From Azolla caroliniana (taxonomy: Eukaryota; Polypodiophyta): a stretch of 64,000 nucleotides of DNA. Shown piece by piece: positions 22,685 to 34,700 of the stretch. The notes under the pieces were generated by a model. It searched no databases. It saw only the letters and a program-made list of their open reading frames with translations, and had not been told where the DNA came from. How positions within the stretch are numbered: position 1 is the first letter of the stretch; every line of letters begins with the position of its first letter. The stretch covers positions 21,886,001-21,950,000 of the forward strand of contig JBHGNT010000001.1 in the NCBI GenBank assembly GCA_043228905.1, written 5' to 3'. The translations under genes were made by a program, and so were the position numbers.

Positions 22685-23855
22685 CTCATAGAGTATTTTT
22701 CTCTCTCTCACAAACACTGTCGCTGTACATATATATACAAGCACCAATATTGATATCTTTGGAGGTCTCATAGTTAGAGCTTTTGGTCACAAGGTTACCA
22801 TCACTATACATTCAATGTATGCCAAATGTTTGATATTCTTGGGCCTTTTGGATTGCCTTGAAACTTTAGGCTCCTTTACGCACATTGCCATTGGAAATTG
22901 CATCACTTTGCCAACACTGTTGAGTGGCAGAAAGCCTTCTAGCAACCTACATTTCTCACTTGATTAAGGAATAGCACAGGCAGGCTCATCTCCTATTGAC
23001 CTCTTTACACATTTTTTATGCAAATAACCAAATGCTAGTCAAAGCAAAATGTAGCAATGATGGGGTAGAGGTAGAGCCCGTAGCTTCTTCGACTACCTTC
23101 TTCACATTCATCGTATCTTCCTCTGTAAAAAGCAAGCAGGTCGAGAATTTCATCTCGTGTGCTCATTGCAAGACCAACCCTTGAACACAAAAGGAAGGGA
23201 AAGACATTGGATTACCTCCTTGAGGTTTGGTCATTATGAGAATCATGGGTAGATATGCCAATTGTACCATCATGAGATGGAATCTGAGGAACACTATGTT
23301 TGCCACTGGTGTTTTGAATAAAATAAGAGAGAGATACAGATACCTCTTCCTCTTCAAACAAAGCTTTGGTCCACTACGCAAGATCATGTCATACAAAGAC
23401 CAAAGGTGCATGGAACTATTCTTACTAGAACTCAAGAGACATGGAGAGTTGTTGAAGGACAATAATAGAACCACAACAGGTTATCAATGGAGGACAATTA
23501 CAATTTCCTTTCGCCACCTCATGATTCTTGTCAATGAAGGATTACACAAGTGGATTCTCAACCAAGAAACTCAAAAGGGTTACAATAGATCAAGCAATAC
23601 AAATGTGTCATGCATGTGGGCCACAACCATTTGGACTTAAGCCTCATAACCTTTGTCACCAACAAATGAGGGCCATTATCAGCCAACGTGATTCCACTCT
23701 TTGGAGATCTCTACATTTTGAATGGCCCATGTTGGAGAATTTTTGAAGACAATTTTTAGTCTATTTAAGTTCAGAATCTTAAGTTCTTAGATATAGATTC
23801 TTTAGTACCATATGTTTAATTGTATTTATCTTGGTTTTTTGTTCTCAAAGACATA
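22685..23855. other. Non-coding stretch between PPR pseudogene and LINE
   Basis: About 1.2 kb with no recognisable gene. Short open frames (for example 23227-23640) show no domain or compositional support. The right end contains the first copy of the LINE target duplication. Confidence 0.5.
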
Positions 23856-24027
23856 ACATAGAAAGATGTAGAATATCTTTTGTGGAAGCTCTAGAGTGGC
23901 GCACCAGTGTAGGATAGAGGTCTGTAGCGTGAGCTTCTCACTAGGAGGTCCGGCATAGCGGAGTAGCAGGCAGGAGAATTGACCCGCGCTAGTGAGCAGC
24001 AGAAACGGAGCCGGAGCCGGAGCAGTT

Positions 24028-24332
24028 TTGAACCGCGCTAATGCAGGGAGGAGGTCTACAGACGTGGGGCACAAAAGCCTCTCTCTACTCATTTCGGCAT
24101 AGAAGCCTCTCTTTGCTCGTCACAGCCTCCCCGCCGCTGCTGCTTCGCCCTCCTCCAGTTTGAGGAGTATATCATTTAGGGTTCCCCCCCCCTTGAACCG
24201 CGCTAGTGCAGGGAGGAAGTTTGCAGACGTGGGGCACAAAAGCCTCTCTCTACTCATTTCGGCATAGAAGCCTCTCTTTGCTCATCACAGCCTCCCTGCC
24301 GCTGCTGCTTCGCCCTCCTCCAGTTTGAGGAG
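24028..24332 (+). repeat. Tandem duplication in the LINE 5' UTR
   Basis: Two ~140-bp copies, 24028-24167 and 24193-24332, start TTGAACCGCGCTA and end CAGTTTGAGGAG, with a 165-bp period. They differ by a few substitutions and are separated by a C-rich linker. Confidence 0.9.
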
Positions 24333-24356
24333 AAAGCTGCTCAACAAGATGATGAC

Positions 24357-25055
24357 ATGAAAAAGGTAACAATGTTATTTCCGGGATTATCCTTAGAATA
24401 CAACATGTTACTTCCTACTATTGGAAACTCATTGGGTATGATGTTGGACGAGGAACTAACGCTAGCGGATAGGCTAAAGAAACACCTAGGCCCTCCCTCT
24501 ATCCGCCTCTTGGTGCATGACATCAACAAACTTCCTTCCAAGATCCTCATTCCGGGGAAAAACGGAATACGGATTGAACAACGCATAGAAGTGATCAGCG
24601 CACTGGGACAATGTTTTGCATGCAAAAAGCTTGGTCATTTAAAAAAGAACTTCCCCACGAGACACATTAAGGATCCCACCATGGAGACCTTGGAAGGTCG
24701 AGACACCATAGGAAATCAGAAATCTCCCCCATCACGCCCTGATAAGGTTGTGATGGAATGGCGAGTGGTGGGGAAATCCCATGTCCTACATAAAACTCCA
24801 CAGTCACAAAATCCTCCATTGCCAATGAGCCCCAATCATTTTGATCTACTACAAGAGCTCCCCCCCACAAATGAGCACTCCCCTAGTGCTTTCTTAAGCC
24901 CCAAGGAAAGACTCAAGGTGACTCCAAACACACAAGAGAAAATCCTTGTTAAAGCTTACAAAATATGGAAGCAGCGAAGGATAAGTCATGTTAAGACCCT
25001 AATGCGGAGCTTTAACGGAACTGCACCCAATGGAGAACCACGCCTTAGATCATAG
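24357..25055 (+). CDS. LINE ORF1 (nucleic-acid-binding protein), probably decayed
   Basis: 232 codons open. A plant L1 ORF1 normally joins a DUF4283-like domain to a zinc knuckle. Here the region before the knuckle (LADRLKKHLGPPSIRLL, IPGKNGIRIEQRIEVISALG) fits the end of such a domain. The knuckle reads CFACKKLGHLKKNFP, with the final Cys replaced by Phe. The protein would coat LINE RNA. The N-terminus seems short, so the true start may be upstream and lost. A Pro/Ser-rich tail follows. Confidence 0.65.
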   Translation: MKKVTMLFPGLSLEYNMLLPTIGNSLGMMLDEELTLADRLKKHLGPPSIRLLVHDINKLPSKILIPGKNGIRIEQRIEVISALGQCFACKKLGHLKKNFPTRHIKDPTMETLEGRDTIGNQKSPPSRPDKVVMEWRVVGKSHVLHKTPQSQNPPLPMSPNHFDLLQELPPTNEHSPSAFLSPKERLKVTPNTQEKILVKAYKIWKQRRISHVKTLMRSFNGTAPNGEPRLRS

Positions 25056-25594
25056 CCTTCCCAGGAATAAATGAGGGTGATACATCTAGCGAGGACCTTG
25101 AACCACACCCGCAAAATGCCCTGAAATGGCTAGGTATAGGGCATATGACAATGGACAAAATAAGGGCACATGTATCAGCGGTACACAAGAATGGAATACC
25201 GACGACCTCAATTTCTTTTCCACTCTTGCTGTATAAATTCGGCACAAGAGGACTGGTCCAAGTCCAAGATCAAAGATACCCTATGCAGTCAAGCAACCTG
25301 TTTTGTCACAAAAATAAGAGATGAAGCCCTCATGAACGAACTAAAGAAGCATTGGAATAACACAGAATTCTGGTGCACCATGGATGACGAGGAACCTCAT
25401 CTCTGCCACATCCACCTGTGGATTATCATAGACACCTAGCTAATTTCAGGTTTCTTCTATTTCTATAAAAAGCAGGAAGGGACTATTGAATCTCACCGGA
25501 TAGCCCACAAACTCCACTCTTGGATTTGGACCAACATTCCATCCCTAGAAATGACTAGATGTCTAAATGGTGAGCGCCCCCCTCTCACGACCTA

Positions 25595-28500
25595 TTGTGC
25601 AAAGCACCGGGAACAACTAGCAATCTCCCACCCCATTCCATGAGTATGAAGATTGTAACATGGAACGTGCAAGGGCTTAGAAGTCGACCAGACCAACAAA
25701 ACAGATGGATATTGAGAAGGGATCTTGAAGAATATTTATTAGGGAGTGTTGCTGACATCATCATGTTGCAGGAACACCACCTCGATAGCATGCCGTTACA
25801 GGAAGTCGGAGACCTTATACTAGGATCATGGCGAACAATTTGGGAGCTAGCAATAGGGGAGGATGACAATCATGGTGGTATTTGCACTTTGATTCGGGAA
25901 CATTGAGCCCAAGGCTGAATACACCAGGAATCACTTATACTTGGTAGGGCACATTTTTGCACGTTGGCCATCCAAGGGCAACGTTGGAATTTCATGAATG
26001 TTTATGCTCCAAATAGCAGAACAGAAAGGGCAACATTCTGGGACGGCATCCGCCTACAAGTAACGGGTGCGGAAGAGTGGTGCATTGGAGGGGATTTTAA
26101 TATGATCGAATCCATTCACGGTAGCTCCAACAACAACCCCATAGTTCTACAAGGAAGGGAACGTAAACAATGGGAGAAGCTATGTGTACACCTTAACTTG
26201 CGAGACATCTGACATTCTGACAACTTCCAACGAAAAAGGGATTCTCTCTTATTCTCCCGTTCAAACGAGCGGAATAATGGACCCACCCTATCTCGCATTG
26301 ACCGCATTTATGTGGGTGAGGCTCTAGAAATGAAGGGAGGGTGGTGCTGCATAACTCCAGGCACGACTTTCTCTGACCATTACCCGGTAGTTGGTCATTT
26401 TCAATTGCACCAGAAATGGGGCCCATTCCAAACTCGCATCCCACACACTATTTACACATTTATAGAGGTAAAAGAACAACTCTCCAACCAATGGTCATTA
26501 CCCGTCAATGACTTATCAGCATTTGACAAACTTCTAGCTAAATTAATAAGAGCTTCAACTCTCCTACATGAGATTGTCAAGACCAAAAGCAAGGATGCTC
26601 AGGAGAAGCGATAGAGGGCAAAACAGGGACTAATAGCCTTACAACGACTCCAACAGAGATACCCGTCATGTAGTTGGATCACAAGACAAGTCGCCATGGC
26701 CAAACATGAACTCAACATGGTGGAAAAGGAAATATATGACATGGAGTTTCATGGAAGCATGGCGCGATGGATTCGAGTAGGGGACAAAACCACGAAGGAA
26801 TTCTTCCGCTCCAAAGGCCTGAGGCACGCTAGAACAATGATGCGTAGCCTCAATCGAGAGGATGGAACGACCACTGAGGATGGCGACGAAATGAGGAATA
26901 TTGCCACAAGTTACTATAACAGCCTACTTACTGAAGATACTATGGCTACAGGGGAAGATATTATCCTCCAAAGCATACCCGAGAAAGTCACGCCGGAAAT
27001 GAATACACGGCTTGTGTGTACCCTATCAATCATCAAGATATGGGAGGCCCTCTCGGATTTGGATGCCAATAGTTGCCCCAGAATCGACGGCCTCACCCCA
27101 CACTTTTTCACATGCCTTTGGGACACTATTAAAGAAGACCTCCTCTAGGCATATGAGGAGATCATCACCTCTGGAAGCATGCCAGAGGAATTTGGCTAGG
27201 GGATGATACATCTCATTCCTAAAAGTGGCGGGAGTGCCAACAACATTAGCAAGTGGCGGCCCATAACTCTTCTCAATACTGTCTATAAATTGCTCACAAA
27301 AATCGTGGCGCGTTGTTTAACACCACTTCTCCCTCAACTCATTCATCCGTCCCACATAGGGTTCATTAGAAATCGAAGCATCCTAGACAACCTCTTCTCA
27401 TTTTGGGAAGCAGTAGCCCTTGTCAAGCGTACCAACAACAAGGTAGCGGTGGTGCTACTAGATTTTGAGAAAGTATATGACAGGGTATGCTGGAACTTTC
27501 TAGAAAGTGTGATGGGGAAACTCGGCTTTCAAGAGACATGGATCAAAGGCATTGCAGAACTTTATATGAACAGCAACACTTGCGTCTCACTAGCAAGTGA
27601 AAGGGGCCCCTTTTTCTGAATATCCTGATTTGTACGACAAGGATGCCCACTAACTCCATCCTTATTTCTATTATACACCGAAACACTCTCTTTCTTTCTC
27701 AACTCGCGACATCTCAACCTACGCGGTCTTCCCGTACCTCATTCTCACCAAAGCATCTTGGATATAGAATTTGCAGATGACACAACGGTCTACTTGCAAG
27801 GGGACTTGGAAAACCTCCAAAAGCTAGAAAATGGGTTAGCCGTATTTTGCAAGAGATCCAATGCCATGATCAATTGACACAAATCCTGCGCAATATGGCT
27901 TTCTCATGAAACACATCCGGCATGGCACCCACATCCTACTTTCAAATGGATCAATCAAGGAGCGAGCACCAAATATTTGGGCTTCCAAATTGGTTTCAAC
28001 ATACCACCGGAGACTATGATTGCACTCGTTATCCATTCTATCCGACAAAAGCTGATACATTGGAGTTGGAAAAACTATCGCTAGCGGGTCACATCATAGT
28101 GGCAAATCAGGTACTACTCGCAACATCATGCTACAATCTCCAAGGGAAGTATACATCAGATTCAATGACTGGTCCGCAACTACATTTGGTCTAATATGGA
28201 AGACCATGTAACTCGCGCCAAGGTGGCATGGCCTATACTCACAATGCCTAAGTCGAGAGGGGGATTGGGTCTTATTGATCCCCTTTCACAATCAAAAGCC
28301 TTACTTGCCAAATTTGGGGTGCAAGGACTCCAACCCGGAAATGACTGTTGGAAAATGCTACTGTGGTTACGTTTCACTTACTTTAGGCCAAGAAAAGGGG
28401 TCAATTGGGCCCCCCAAACGGGATGGATTCTAAACATGGATCTCAAACCTAGTTTCTCCTGCCAATTGGAGGATAGATTTAATGCATCCATGTGGAAGGC

Positions 28501-29860
28501 ATGGTGTGACATTAGACGAGGGCTCAAGTGCGATCAACCGAGTTCCGAACCTGCCTGGCTCAGTCAATGTATCCTATGGAACCCATGTATTAAGGATGAA
28601 TCTAATCAACTACTGGGATCACGTAAGGGGTTGTCATGGGGATACATCGCAGGTCCAGGAAAAAGTATAGAATGTTGGCGACGGTTTATGTCACTGTCAC
28701 TACAAGATCAAGCCAACATACTCCATGGAATCAGGGGTGGATGGACAATGAGATCGGAAATCATTAACGCTCTATTGATTAGGGAAATTGCTACTCAAAG
28801 GACCACAATGGAGAAATGGATATGCCACGAGGAGGAGGGATCTTTGATCTCGAGAGGTAGGGGAACACCAGACAGGATCGAAGGCTCTAAATTGCGAGAC
28901 ACTGAGACACCAAAACAAAATAACGCAATTCGAGTACTCGCATATACTGGTCATAAATGGATTGTAGATCCTGATCCGATCAAAGTACAACCTGATTGGC
29001 ACATATGTACTCATGAAAACACATGGCTACATAAGGTCAGTTGGGACCCTTTGCAATGGACATGGCGGGATCCTTACGTGGGGCAAGAATGCAAACCCGT
29101 CCCTTTCTTCCAATTCACAACGAGATTGGGTCGCCACATTCTAGCTGCTCAAACCGCCCGAGACCTAACTACTGTGAAGGTCTGGCACACATTTCAAGTT
29201 CCTTCCACAATTATCACCACGTGTTGGCAAAAAAATTGGAAACAACACGCGAGGCGAATTACCACGTTCCAATGGCTATTAATACATAAGTCCCTACTGG
29301 TGGGAGCATGGCAACATGGCAACCTTGGCTCTCCTAATTGTGTAGAGTGCCCAAATGTAGTAGAATCAATACGACACGCTCTGTGGGACTGCCCAACGTC
29401 CCATCGAATATGGCGGGGGGTTGGCCGCTTGTTGCAATTATGCTAGGTGCAAGGCTCCATCAAGTGGAGAAATATATGTTGGCTATCATGGCAGACCCCA
29501 ATTGGCAGATACGAGCATCAGGAGGAGGGGATGACTTTGGTGATAAAAGCACAAGTGGTTTTTTTCTCCACCAGCGGCAATGTCCACTCAACTCCTCTTA
29601 ATGACAAATCTCAAGTTGTATTCGAATTGGTCAGCCCAATAACTCTTTGGATTCTATGGAAACAACGATGTAGACGGGTCTTCTCCAACCAAACTGCGCA
29701 TCCAACAAGGTTACTACAAGAGATATGGAGTGAAATTGTAGCCACTCTAAAGAGCCAATATGATGGCCTCATCCAACAATGGTTGTCCTCTCCCTTTCTT
29801 GAGTCAGTGGGCATCCACATAAGATGGAACTATCCCGTCCCTACAGGGATTTGTACATAA
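25595..29860 (+). pseudogene. LINE ORF2: endonuclease, reverse transcriptase, Cys/His-rich C-terminus
   Basis: One frame (with a short switch near 28080-28190) is interrupted by about nine stops. Endonuclease motifs are all visible: TWNVQGL (25650), LQEHH, NVYAPN, GGDFNMI, SRIDRIYV and SDHYPV. RT shows ITLLNTVYK, LLDFEKVYDR (motif A), VRQGCPLTPSLF (motif B) and FADDTTVYL (motif C, near 27770). The C-terminal part (28196-29446) is a long open stretch ending in the plant zf-RVT pattern (FQWLLIHKSLLVGAW, CVECPNVVESIRHALWDCP). It would nick target DNA and reverse transcribe LINE RNA in place. Too many stops for activity. Confidence 0.92.
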
Positions 29861-29933
29861 TCGTCTCATTTGTAAAATTTTATAACTAATGGAAGGAGTT
29901 CATTTTGGGAAAAAAAAAACATAGAAAGATGTA

Positions 29934-30610
29934 ACCTCTTGTCTTGTTTTATAGGCCATTTTCGACTCTTAAAAGACAATATATCTTTCTTTCTTTATTC
30001 TCTCTCAATAATAATTCTAGTCGCATGGAATAAACATAAATGCATTACCTGCGCTCCAATATAGTCTGGGTTGTCCCAATCAAAAAATGACCAAAGTGGA
30101 AAAGAATAGAGTGTCCCAAACTGATATTATCAGCACCACAACATCTCGTAGTAGGAAGATGTGCCTACTATAAGACACTTTTTACACACATTGGAGGATG
30201 GATTGATTATTAGGATCTCTTATATGGATGTATATCTATTCTATGCGTTGTGCAATGTGATAGGGTAGTTGTCAACTTCATCCAATCAATTAGAGATTTG
30301 AGGTAGGCAGACATAGGCTATACCTCTAGAAAAAAGACTTTGGCGATTGTGTGATGAGGGAGTAGAATCTAAAGGAAACTGTATCATTGTATTGTTGTTT
30401 ATAAATTAAAAAAGAGATACCATTTCCTCTTGGTAATATATGTTTCTTTCTTTCTTTCTTTCTCTTATCTACAACTGGTTTGTGTTCTCGTAAAATATAT
30501 TGTGACATAGGTGTAACCATAAGTTTAATGGAGTTAAATTAGGCTAGAGATATAGTCATTAGCTCGCCACAGTTTGATACTTGTAGTTTGGATGTTGGAC
30601 ATAGCTCGCC
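29934..30610. other. Non-coding spacer with a TTTC microsatellite
   Basis: No gene seen. A (TTTC)n tract lies at about 30441-30463 and another CT-rich stretch at 29985-30008. Confidence 0.6.
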
Positions 30611-32350
30611 GTATCGGTGCATAAAGAGGTCAAGGAGCTTCAAGAAGCTCACGAGTCGTGGGAGTCCTTCGAGGGAGCTCTAATGGAGGCATACAGATAT
30701 GCGAAACCAAAGTGGGTATGCCGGCAATATGATGGGGAGCGGTCGGCAACGACTTGGCCCGCGAGCGACGGAAAAGAGAGGGCAGTGGGCGGCTACACAC
30801 CACCGCCGGAAAAGAGCTTGATGTGTGATCAAACGGAGGAGTACGACTTCGAGGCGTTGGTATGGGAGGCATGCGAGAGCGTGAAGGTGAAGTTCGAAGC
30901 CGAGGAAGGGCTTATTACGGAGTTGGGCCCAAGCGGATCAAAGGATGTGGAGGAAGAAGCCTCCCTACGTGTGGAGGACGGGGCCTATGCGGAGGCCGAA
31001 AGAGCGTGCAACAGAGACATGGGAGAGGGTGTGGAGTGAGCGACCCTCTCATCTTGTGGCAAATGGACAACCATGGATGCGGCCAATGACTATGGAGCGG
31101 GAAGCGCCACTTCGAGAGTGGGCAGAGGATTCGGGGCACGGTGGCCCAAAACATCAAGCGGGAAGGCGGGTGGCCGAAACGACGACGAAGGGGAGGCAGC
31201 AAGCGTAATGGAGGCTTGCGCGATCGGAGTCGGGGTAGCCGCGGACAACGACGTCCGGACGGAGGCGACTACGGACACAACGAGCGGTGGTGCTGGGTCC
31301 TTACCCACACCAATCCTAGAGGCTCCGGCGGCCGGCCCGAGTGCCGGCATGAGACCTAGAGCGACAGGCGGTGGCGGCGGCAAGGCGGGCAACCACGACG
31401 GCGAGAACGACGAGGAAGAGGTGTCGGCAAGCGTAAACGGACACGGGGTAGCCACGGACGACGATGACCGAATGGAGGTGGCTACGAACGAAACGAGTGG
31501 CGGTGCCGATTCCTTACCCACACCGGTCCTAGAGGCTCCGGCGGTCGGTCCGAGTGCCGGCGTGAGGCCTAGAGTGACGGGCGGTAGCGACGGCAAGGCG
31601 GGCAACCGAGACGACGACGTGGAAGAGACGGCGGCAAGCGTAATTGAGGCTTGCGCGATCGGAGGCGGCGTAGCCGCGGACAACGACGTCTGGACGGAGG
31701 TGGATACGGACATAACGAGCAGTGGTGCCGGGTCCTTACCCACACCAATCCTAGAGGCTCCGGCGGTCGGCCTGGGTACCGGTGTGAGACCTAGAGCGAC
31801 GGAAGGTGGCGTCGGCAAAGCGGGTGACCGAAATGACGACGAGGAAGATGGGAGGGGCCGGAGGCATGACCCCTCGACACTAGGGCCGGAGACTACGGCG
31901 GTTGTGCTCGAATGCCAACATAAGACCAGAGAGAAGGATGGTGGCCGTGAGGAGGCATGGCCTGGAGCGAACACGTGCGAAGATGAGGATGCGAGGCCCG
32001 GAACGGGCATACACAAGAGGACCGACGGAGAGGTCGGGAGCGGCAAGGAGGAGAGAGCCGGGAACTGACCCGACCGGAAGATGAACCGGTCGATAATCCG
32101 ACACGACCGGAAGATGAGGCGGAAGAAGATTGGAGTGGGGTCCGGTCAACCGGCCCCGAACCGAAGAAGAGCCAGCAAGGCCGGATTTGTGCGGACAAAC
32201 ATGTACCGGCCGGTTACGATTAGGAAAGGCAACCGACCAAACCGGAACTCGATCGGCCGAGACCGATCCGGGCGAAGGCTATGTCGGCATGATTGGAGGC
32301 CGAGGCGTACGAGCCACAACACGCGGTGGGAGCCGGTGAGCACGAGAAGG
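30611..32350 (+). other. CpG-rich repetitive block, left half, with a charged low-complexity frame
   Basis: Composition changes abruptly from AT-rich flanks to GC- and CpG-rich DNA. One frame (30617-32068) is open except for a stop at 31037-31039. It encodes an acidic then Gly/Ala/Asp-rich protein with three repeats of about 70-76 residues (SLPTPILEAPAAGPSAG type). No known domain is recognised. The opposite strand is also open for 318 codons, so openness alone is weak evidence of coding. The block resumes at 37585 after the gypsy insertion. Confidence 0.55.
31201..31845 (+). repeat. ~207-228 bp tandem repeats in the CpG-rich block
   Basis: The anchor AAGCGTAA occurs at 31201, 31429 and 31636. 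Each unit also carries TCCTTACCCACACC and CTAGAGGCTCCGGCGG. Length differences are multiples of three, so the frame is kept. Confidence 0.85.
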
Positions 32351-32703
32351 TGTCAAGATTCAAACTCTTGACATGACCATGTTATAATCTACTATTATGA
32401 GTTAACCAAGATATCTAGTACTAGTTATGTATGTAATTGGTCCTTATTATTTTGCTAGCATCATGTGCATAGTTGCTCCCTTGTAGTATTTACACTTGGC
32501 ACATGCATGCATACCTACATGCTCTATTGTAGATTCACATGCGTGCAACAAGTATGCATGCCATGTAGTATAAATAGAGGAGTTCACCTTGAAGGAATTC
32601 AAGGTGAACAACACCAGTTATGGAGTCTTTCCTTTAGTACTATCTTCTTTCTTGTCCATTTGGTTATCTTCTTGGTTGTCTCTTGAGTTTATGATCCGTG
32701 ACA
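32351..32703 (+). repeat. 5' LTR of the chromovirus-type element
   Basis: TGTCAAG...GTGACA ends, with TATAAATAG at 32569-32577. The first 23 bp form an 8-bp inverted repeat (TGTCAAGA/TCTTGACA). Confidence 0.95.
32582..32609 (+). promoter_or_regulatory. Perfect 12-bp hairpin with GGAA loop in the LTR
   Basis: GTTCACCTTGAA, GGAA, then the exact complement. It starts 5 bp after the TATA motif and is repeated at 37458-37485. The loop fits the GNRA class if transcribed. Confidence 0.7.
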
Positions 32704-32753
32704 GTTTGTTCACCTTCCCATCCTCATAGCTCTCCCTCTCATAAGCCATAGCT

Positions 32754-33720
32754 ATGTCCGACTCAACTAGTGAGTTAGGCCAAATAATGGTAGCCTTACG
32801 ACAACTACAGCTTGAAAATGAAGCTCTTCGAAATTCTTTACAAGAACTTCAAGTCGGTACCTCCCTATCCTCACAACCCCCGAACCCTAGTCTCCCACAA
32901 CAACCTAGCCTAGAGCCCGATCTTCTACCAACATCTAGCCTAACTTCGTCACAGTTTCTTGAGCCTAAGGTTAGCCTCGCAGAAAAATTTGATGGAACGA
33001 GGTCGCGTTTCCGAGGGTTCATCAACCAAGTTCGACTTATCATTCGGCTACAACCTCAACGTTATGGAGATGGTCTTCGACAAGTCGGCCTTGTGGGCAC
33101 CCTTCTCTCCGGTCCGGCCCAAGCTTGGTTTGCACCATTGGTAGAAACCTCATCACCTTTATTGGAGGACTTTCCCGCCTTCCTCGCCGAGTTAGAGGCC
33201 ACATTTGGAGAGATGGACCGACGACGTACAACTCTTAACAAGATTTATGCACTCGAACAAGGTTCACGTGCAGCTTCGGTCTATGCTTCCGAATTTCGAC
33301 AACTAGCATGCGACGTCAATTGGGATGATCAAGCTTTAGCTGATCACTTTCGGCGCGGTCTTCAAAGCAATGTCAAGAATCTTCTCTTAAACTTTCCGGA
33401 GCCCACCTCGTTATCCCAAGCGATTTCACAAGTAGTCCATTGTGACAATCGTCTTTTCGAATTTCGCCAAGAAGAGCGCCGGACTTGGGTTCCACCTCAT
33501 TCACTTCCATGCCACGCCCCGGTCATACAACCCCAAGCATCCTCACACGCCTACTTCGACAGATGCTCCTGTCCCCATGGAAATTGATCATGCCCGATTT
33601 CGTCCATTGACCGATGCTGAACGAAAATTTCGGCGGGCTAATGGCTTGTGCATGTATTGTGGTGCCTCCGGACATGTCGTTCGCCATTGTCCTAGGAGTA
33701 CTCGCCCACAATTCCATTGA
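32754..33720 (+). pseudogene. gypsy Gag with a frameshift before the zinc knuckle
   Basis: Starts at the ATG 32754, 50 bp after the LTR. The N-terminus has a short coiled-coil-like stretch (LRQLQLENEALRNSLQEL), then the retrotransposon-gag fold (FDGTRSRFRGFINQVRLI, WFAPLVE, ASEFRQLACDVNWDDQAL). A frameshift between about 33480 and 33530 moves the zinc knuckle (CMYCGASGHVVRHC, near 33650) to the next frame, which ends at 33720. The protein would package the element RNA. Confidence 0.88.
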
Positions 33721-33773
33721 GCTAACGGACCCCAACATCCGGAAAACGACATCGTTCGATTGCAGTAGGAGCC

Positions 33774-34700
33774 ATGCAATTGGACATCTCCCGTCGCCCA
33801 CATTCTCTTGGTTCCATTGCCAGACCATCAGGCCATTTCACATTGGAGGTATGGCTTTCGTTTAACTCTAGTTCCATTAAGTCTGTTGCTTTACTTGATT
33901 TTGGGGCATCTTCTTGCTTCATCGACGTCGCGTTTGCCCAAGCACATGGCGTACCTGTCGTTGGCCTCTCAAAACCCATTCTAGTTGAAGCCATCGACAG
34001 GTGCGTCCTCTCGTCAGGTGCAATTACTCAAGCTACAATCCCATTAGGGCTTCGGGTGGGCTCACACAAAGAGGAGCTCACCTTTTACCTCATCGCATCT
34101 CCTCGACATCCGATCGTCTTAGGACTAACGTGGTTGGAGGCGCACAATCCAATAGTGGATTGGTGCAACCGCTCGATCACATTTAGCAAGCCAAGATGCT
34201 CGTGCAAAAGTATGAAGGTAAATTCAGTTTCCTATCCTTCGGAGACGGTCGACTCCGAATTGACTACCCCATCATCCGTCCAGGATGGGTTTGTTTGTGG
34301 CGCCATTTCTAACACACTCCATGTTATTCCCGAAAAATACCAACACTTCTCCGACGTATTTGAAAAATGTAATGCTGATCGGTTGCCTGAACACCGGCTC
34401 TACGACTGTCCGATTGATCTTCAAGAAGGTGCGTGTCCACCCTTTGGTCCTCTATATGCGTTGTCTACACCAGAGTTGAAGGCCCTTCGTGTGTATCTCG
34501 ATGAGAACCTCGAGAAAGGCTTTATTCAACCTTCTAAGTCACCAGCCGGGGCCCCCATTTTATTTGTGAAGAAGAAGGACGGCTCTCTACGCTTATGCGT
34601 CGACTACCGAGGTCTCAACAAACTCACTATACGCAACCGCTATCCACTACCTCTGATCCCCGAACTCCTTGATCGGCTCCGAGTTGCGGCTGGGGGATGA
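33774..34700 (+). pseudogene. gypsy protease and N-terminal reverse transcriptase
   Basis: The protease motif reads [13 protein letters not shown], with Phe where Ser/Thr is usual, so cleavage activity is doubtful. The linker and RT N-terminus follow ([47 protein letters not shown]). The frame ends at a frameshift near 34690, where sequence jumps from the LLDRL segment straight to the [10 protein letters not shown] segment. Confidence 0.9.

Larger units (their letters stand above)
23871..29918 (+). mobile_element. Full-length L1-type LINE, mutated
   Basis: A 15-bp target duplication ACATAGAAAGATGTA sits at 23856-23870 and 29919-29933, the second directly after an A run at 29910-29919. Inside are a GC-rich 5' UTR with a tandem repeat, ORF1 with a zinc knuckle, and ORF2 with endonuclease, RT and a C-terminal Cys/His domain. 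The ~6.05 kb length fits a full-length plant L1. Numerous stops make it inactive. Confidence 0.93.

Noticed and set aside
23227-23640. 137-codon open frame in the spacer before the LINE
   Set aside because: No domain, no homologue in the window, composition like the surrounding non-coding DNA.
31090-32046. 318-codon minus-strand open frame
   Set aside because: Antisense to the repeat-coded plus-strand frame in a CpG-rich block; openness follows from composition.
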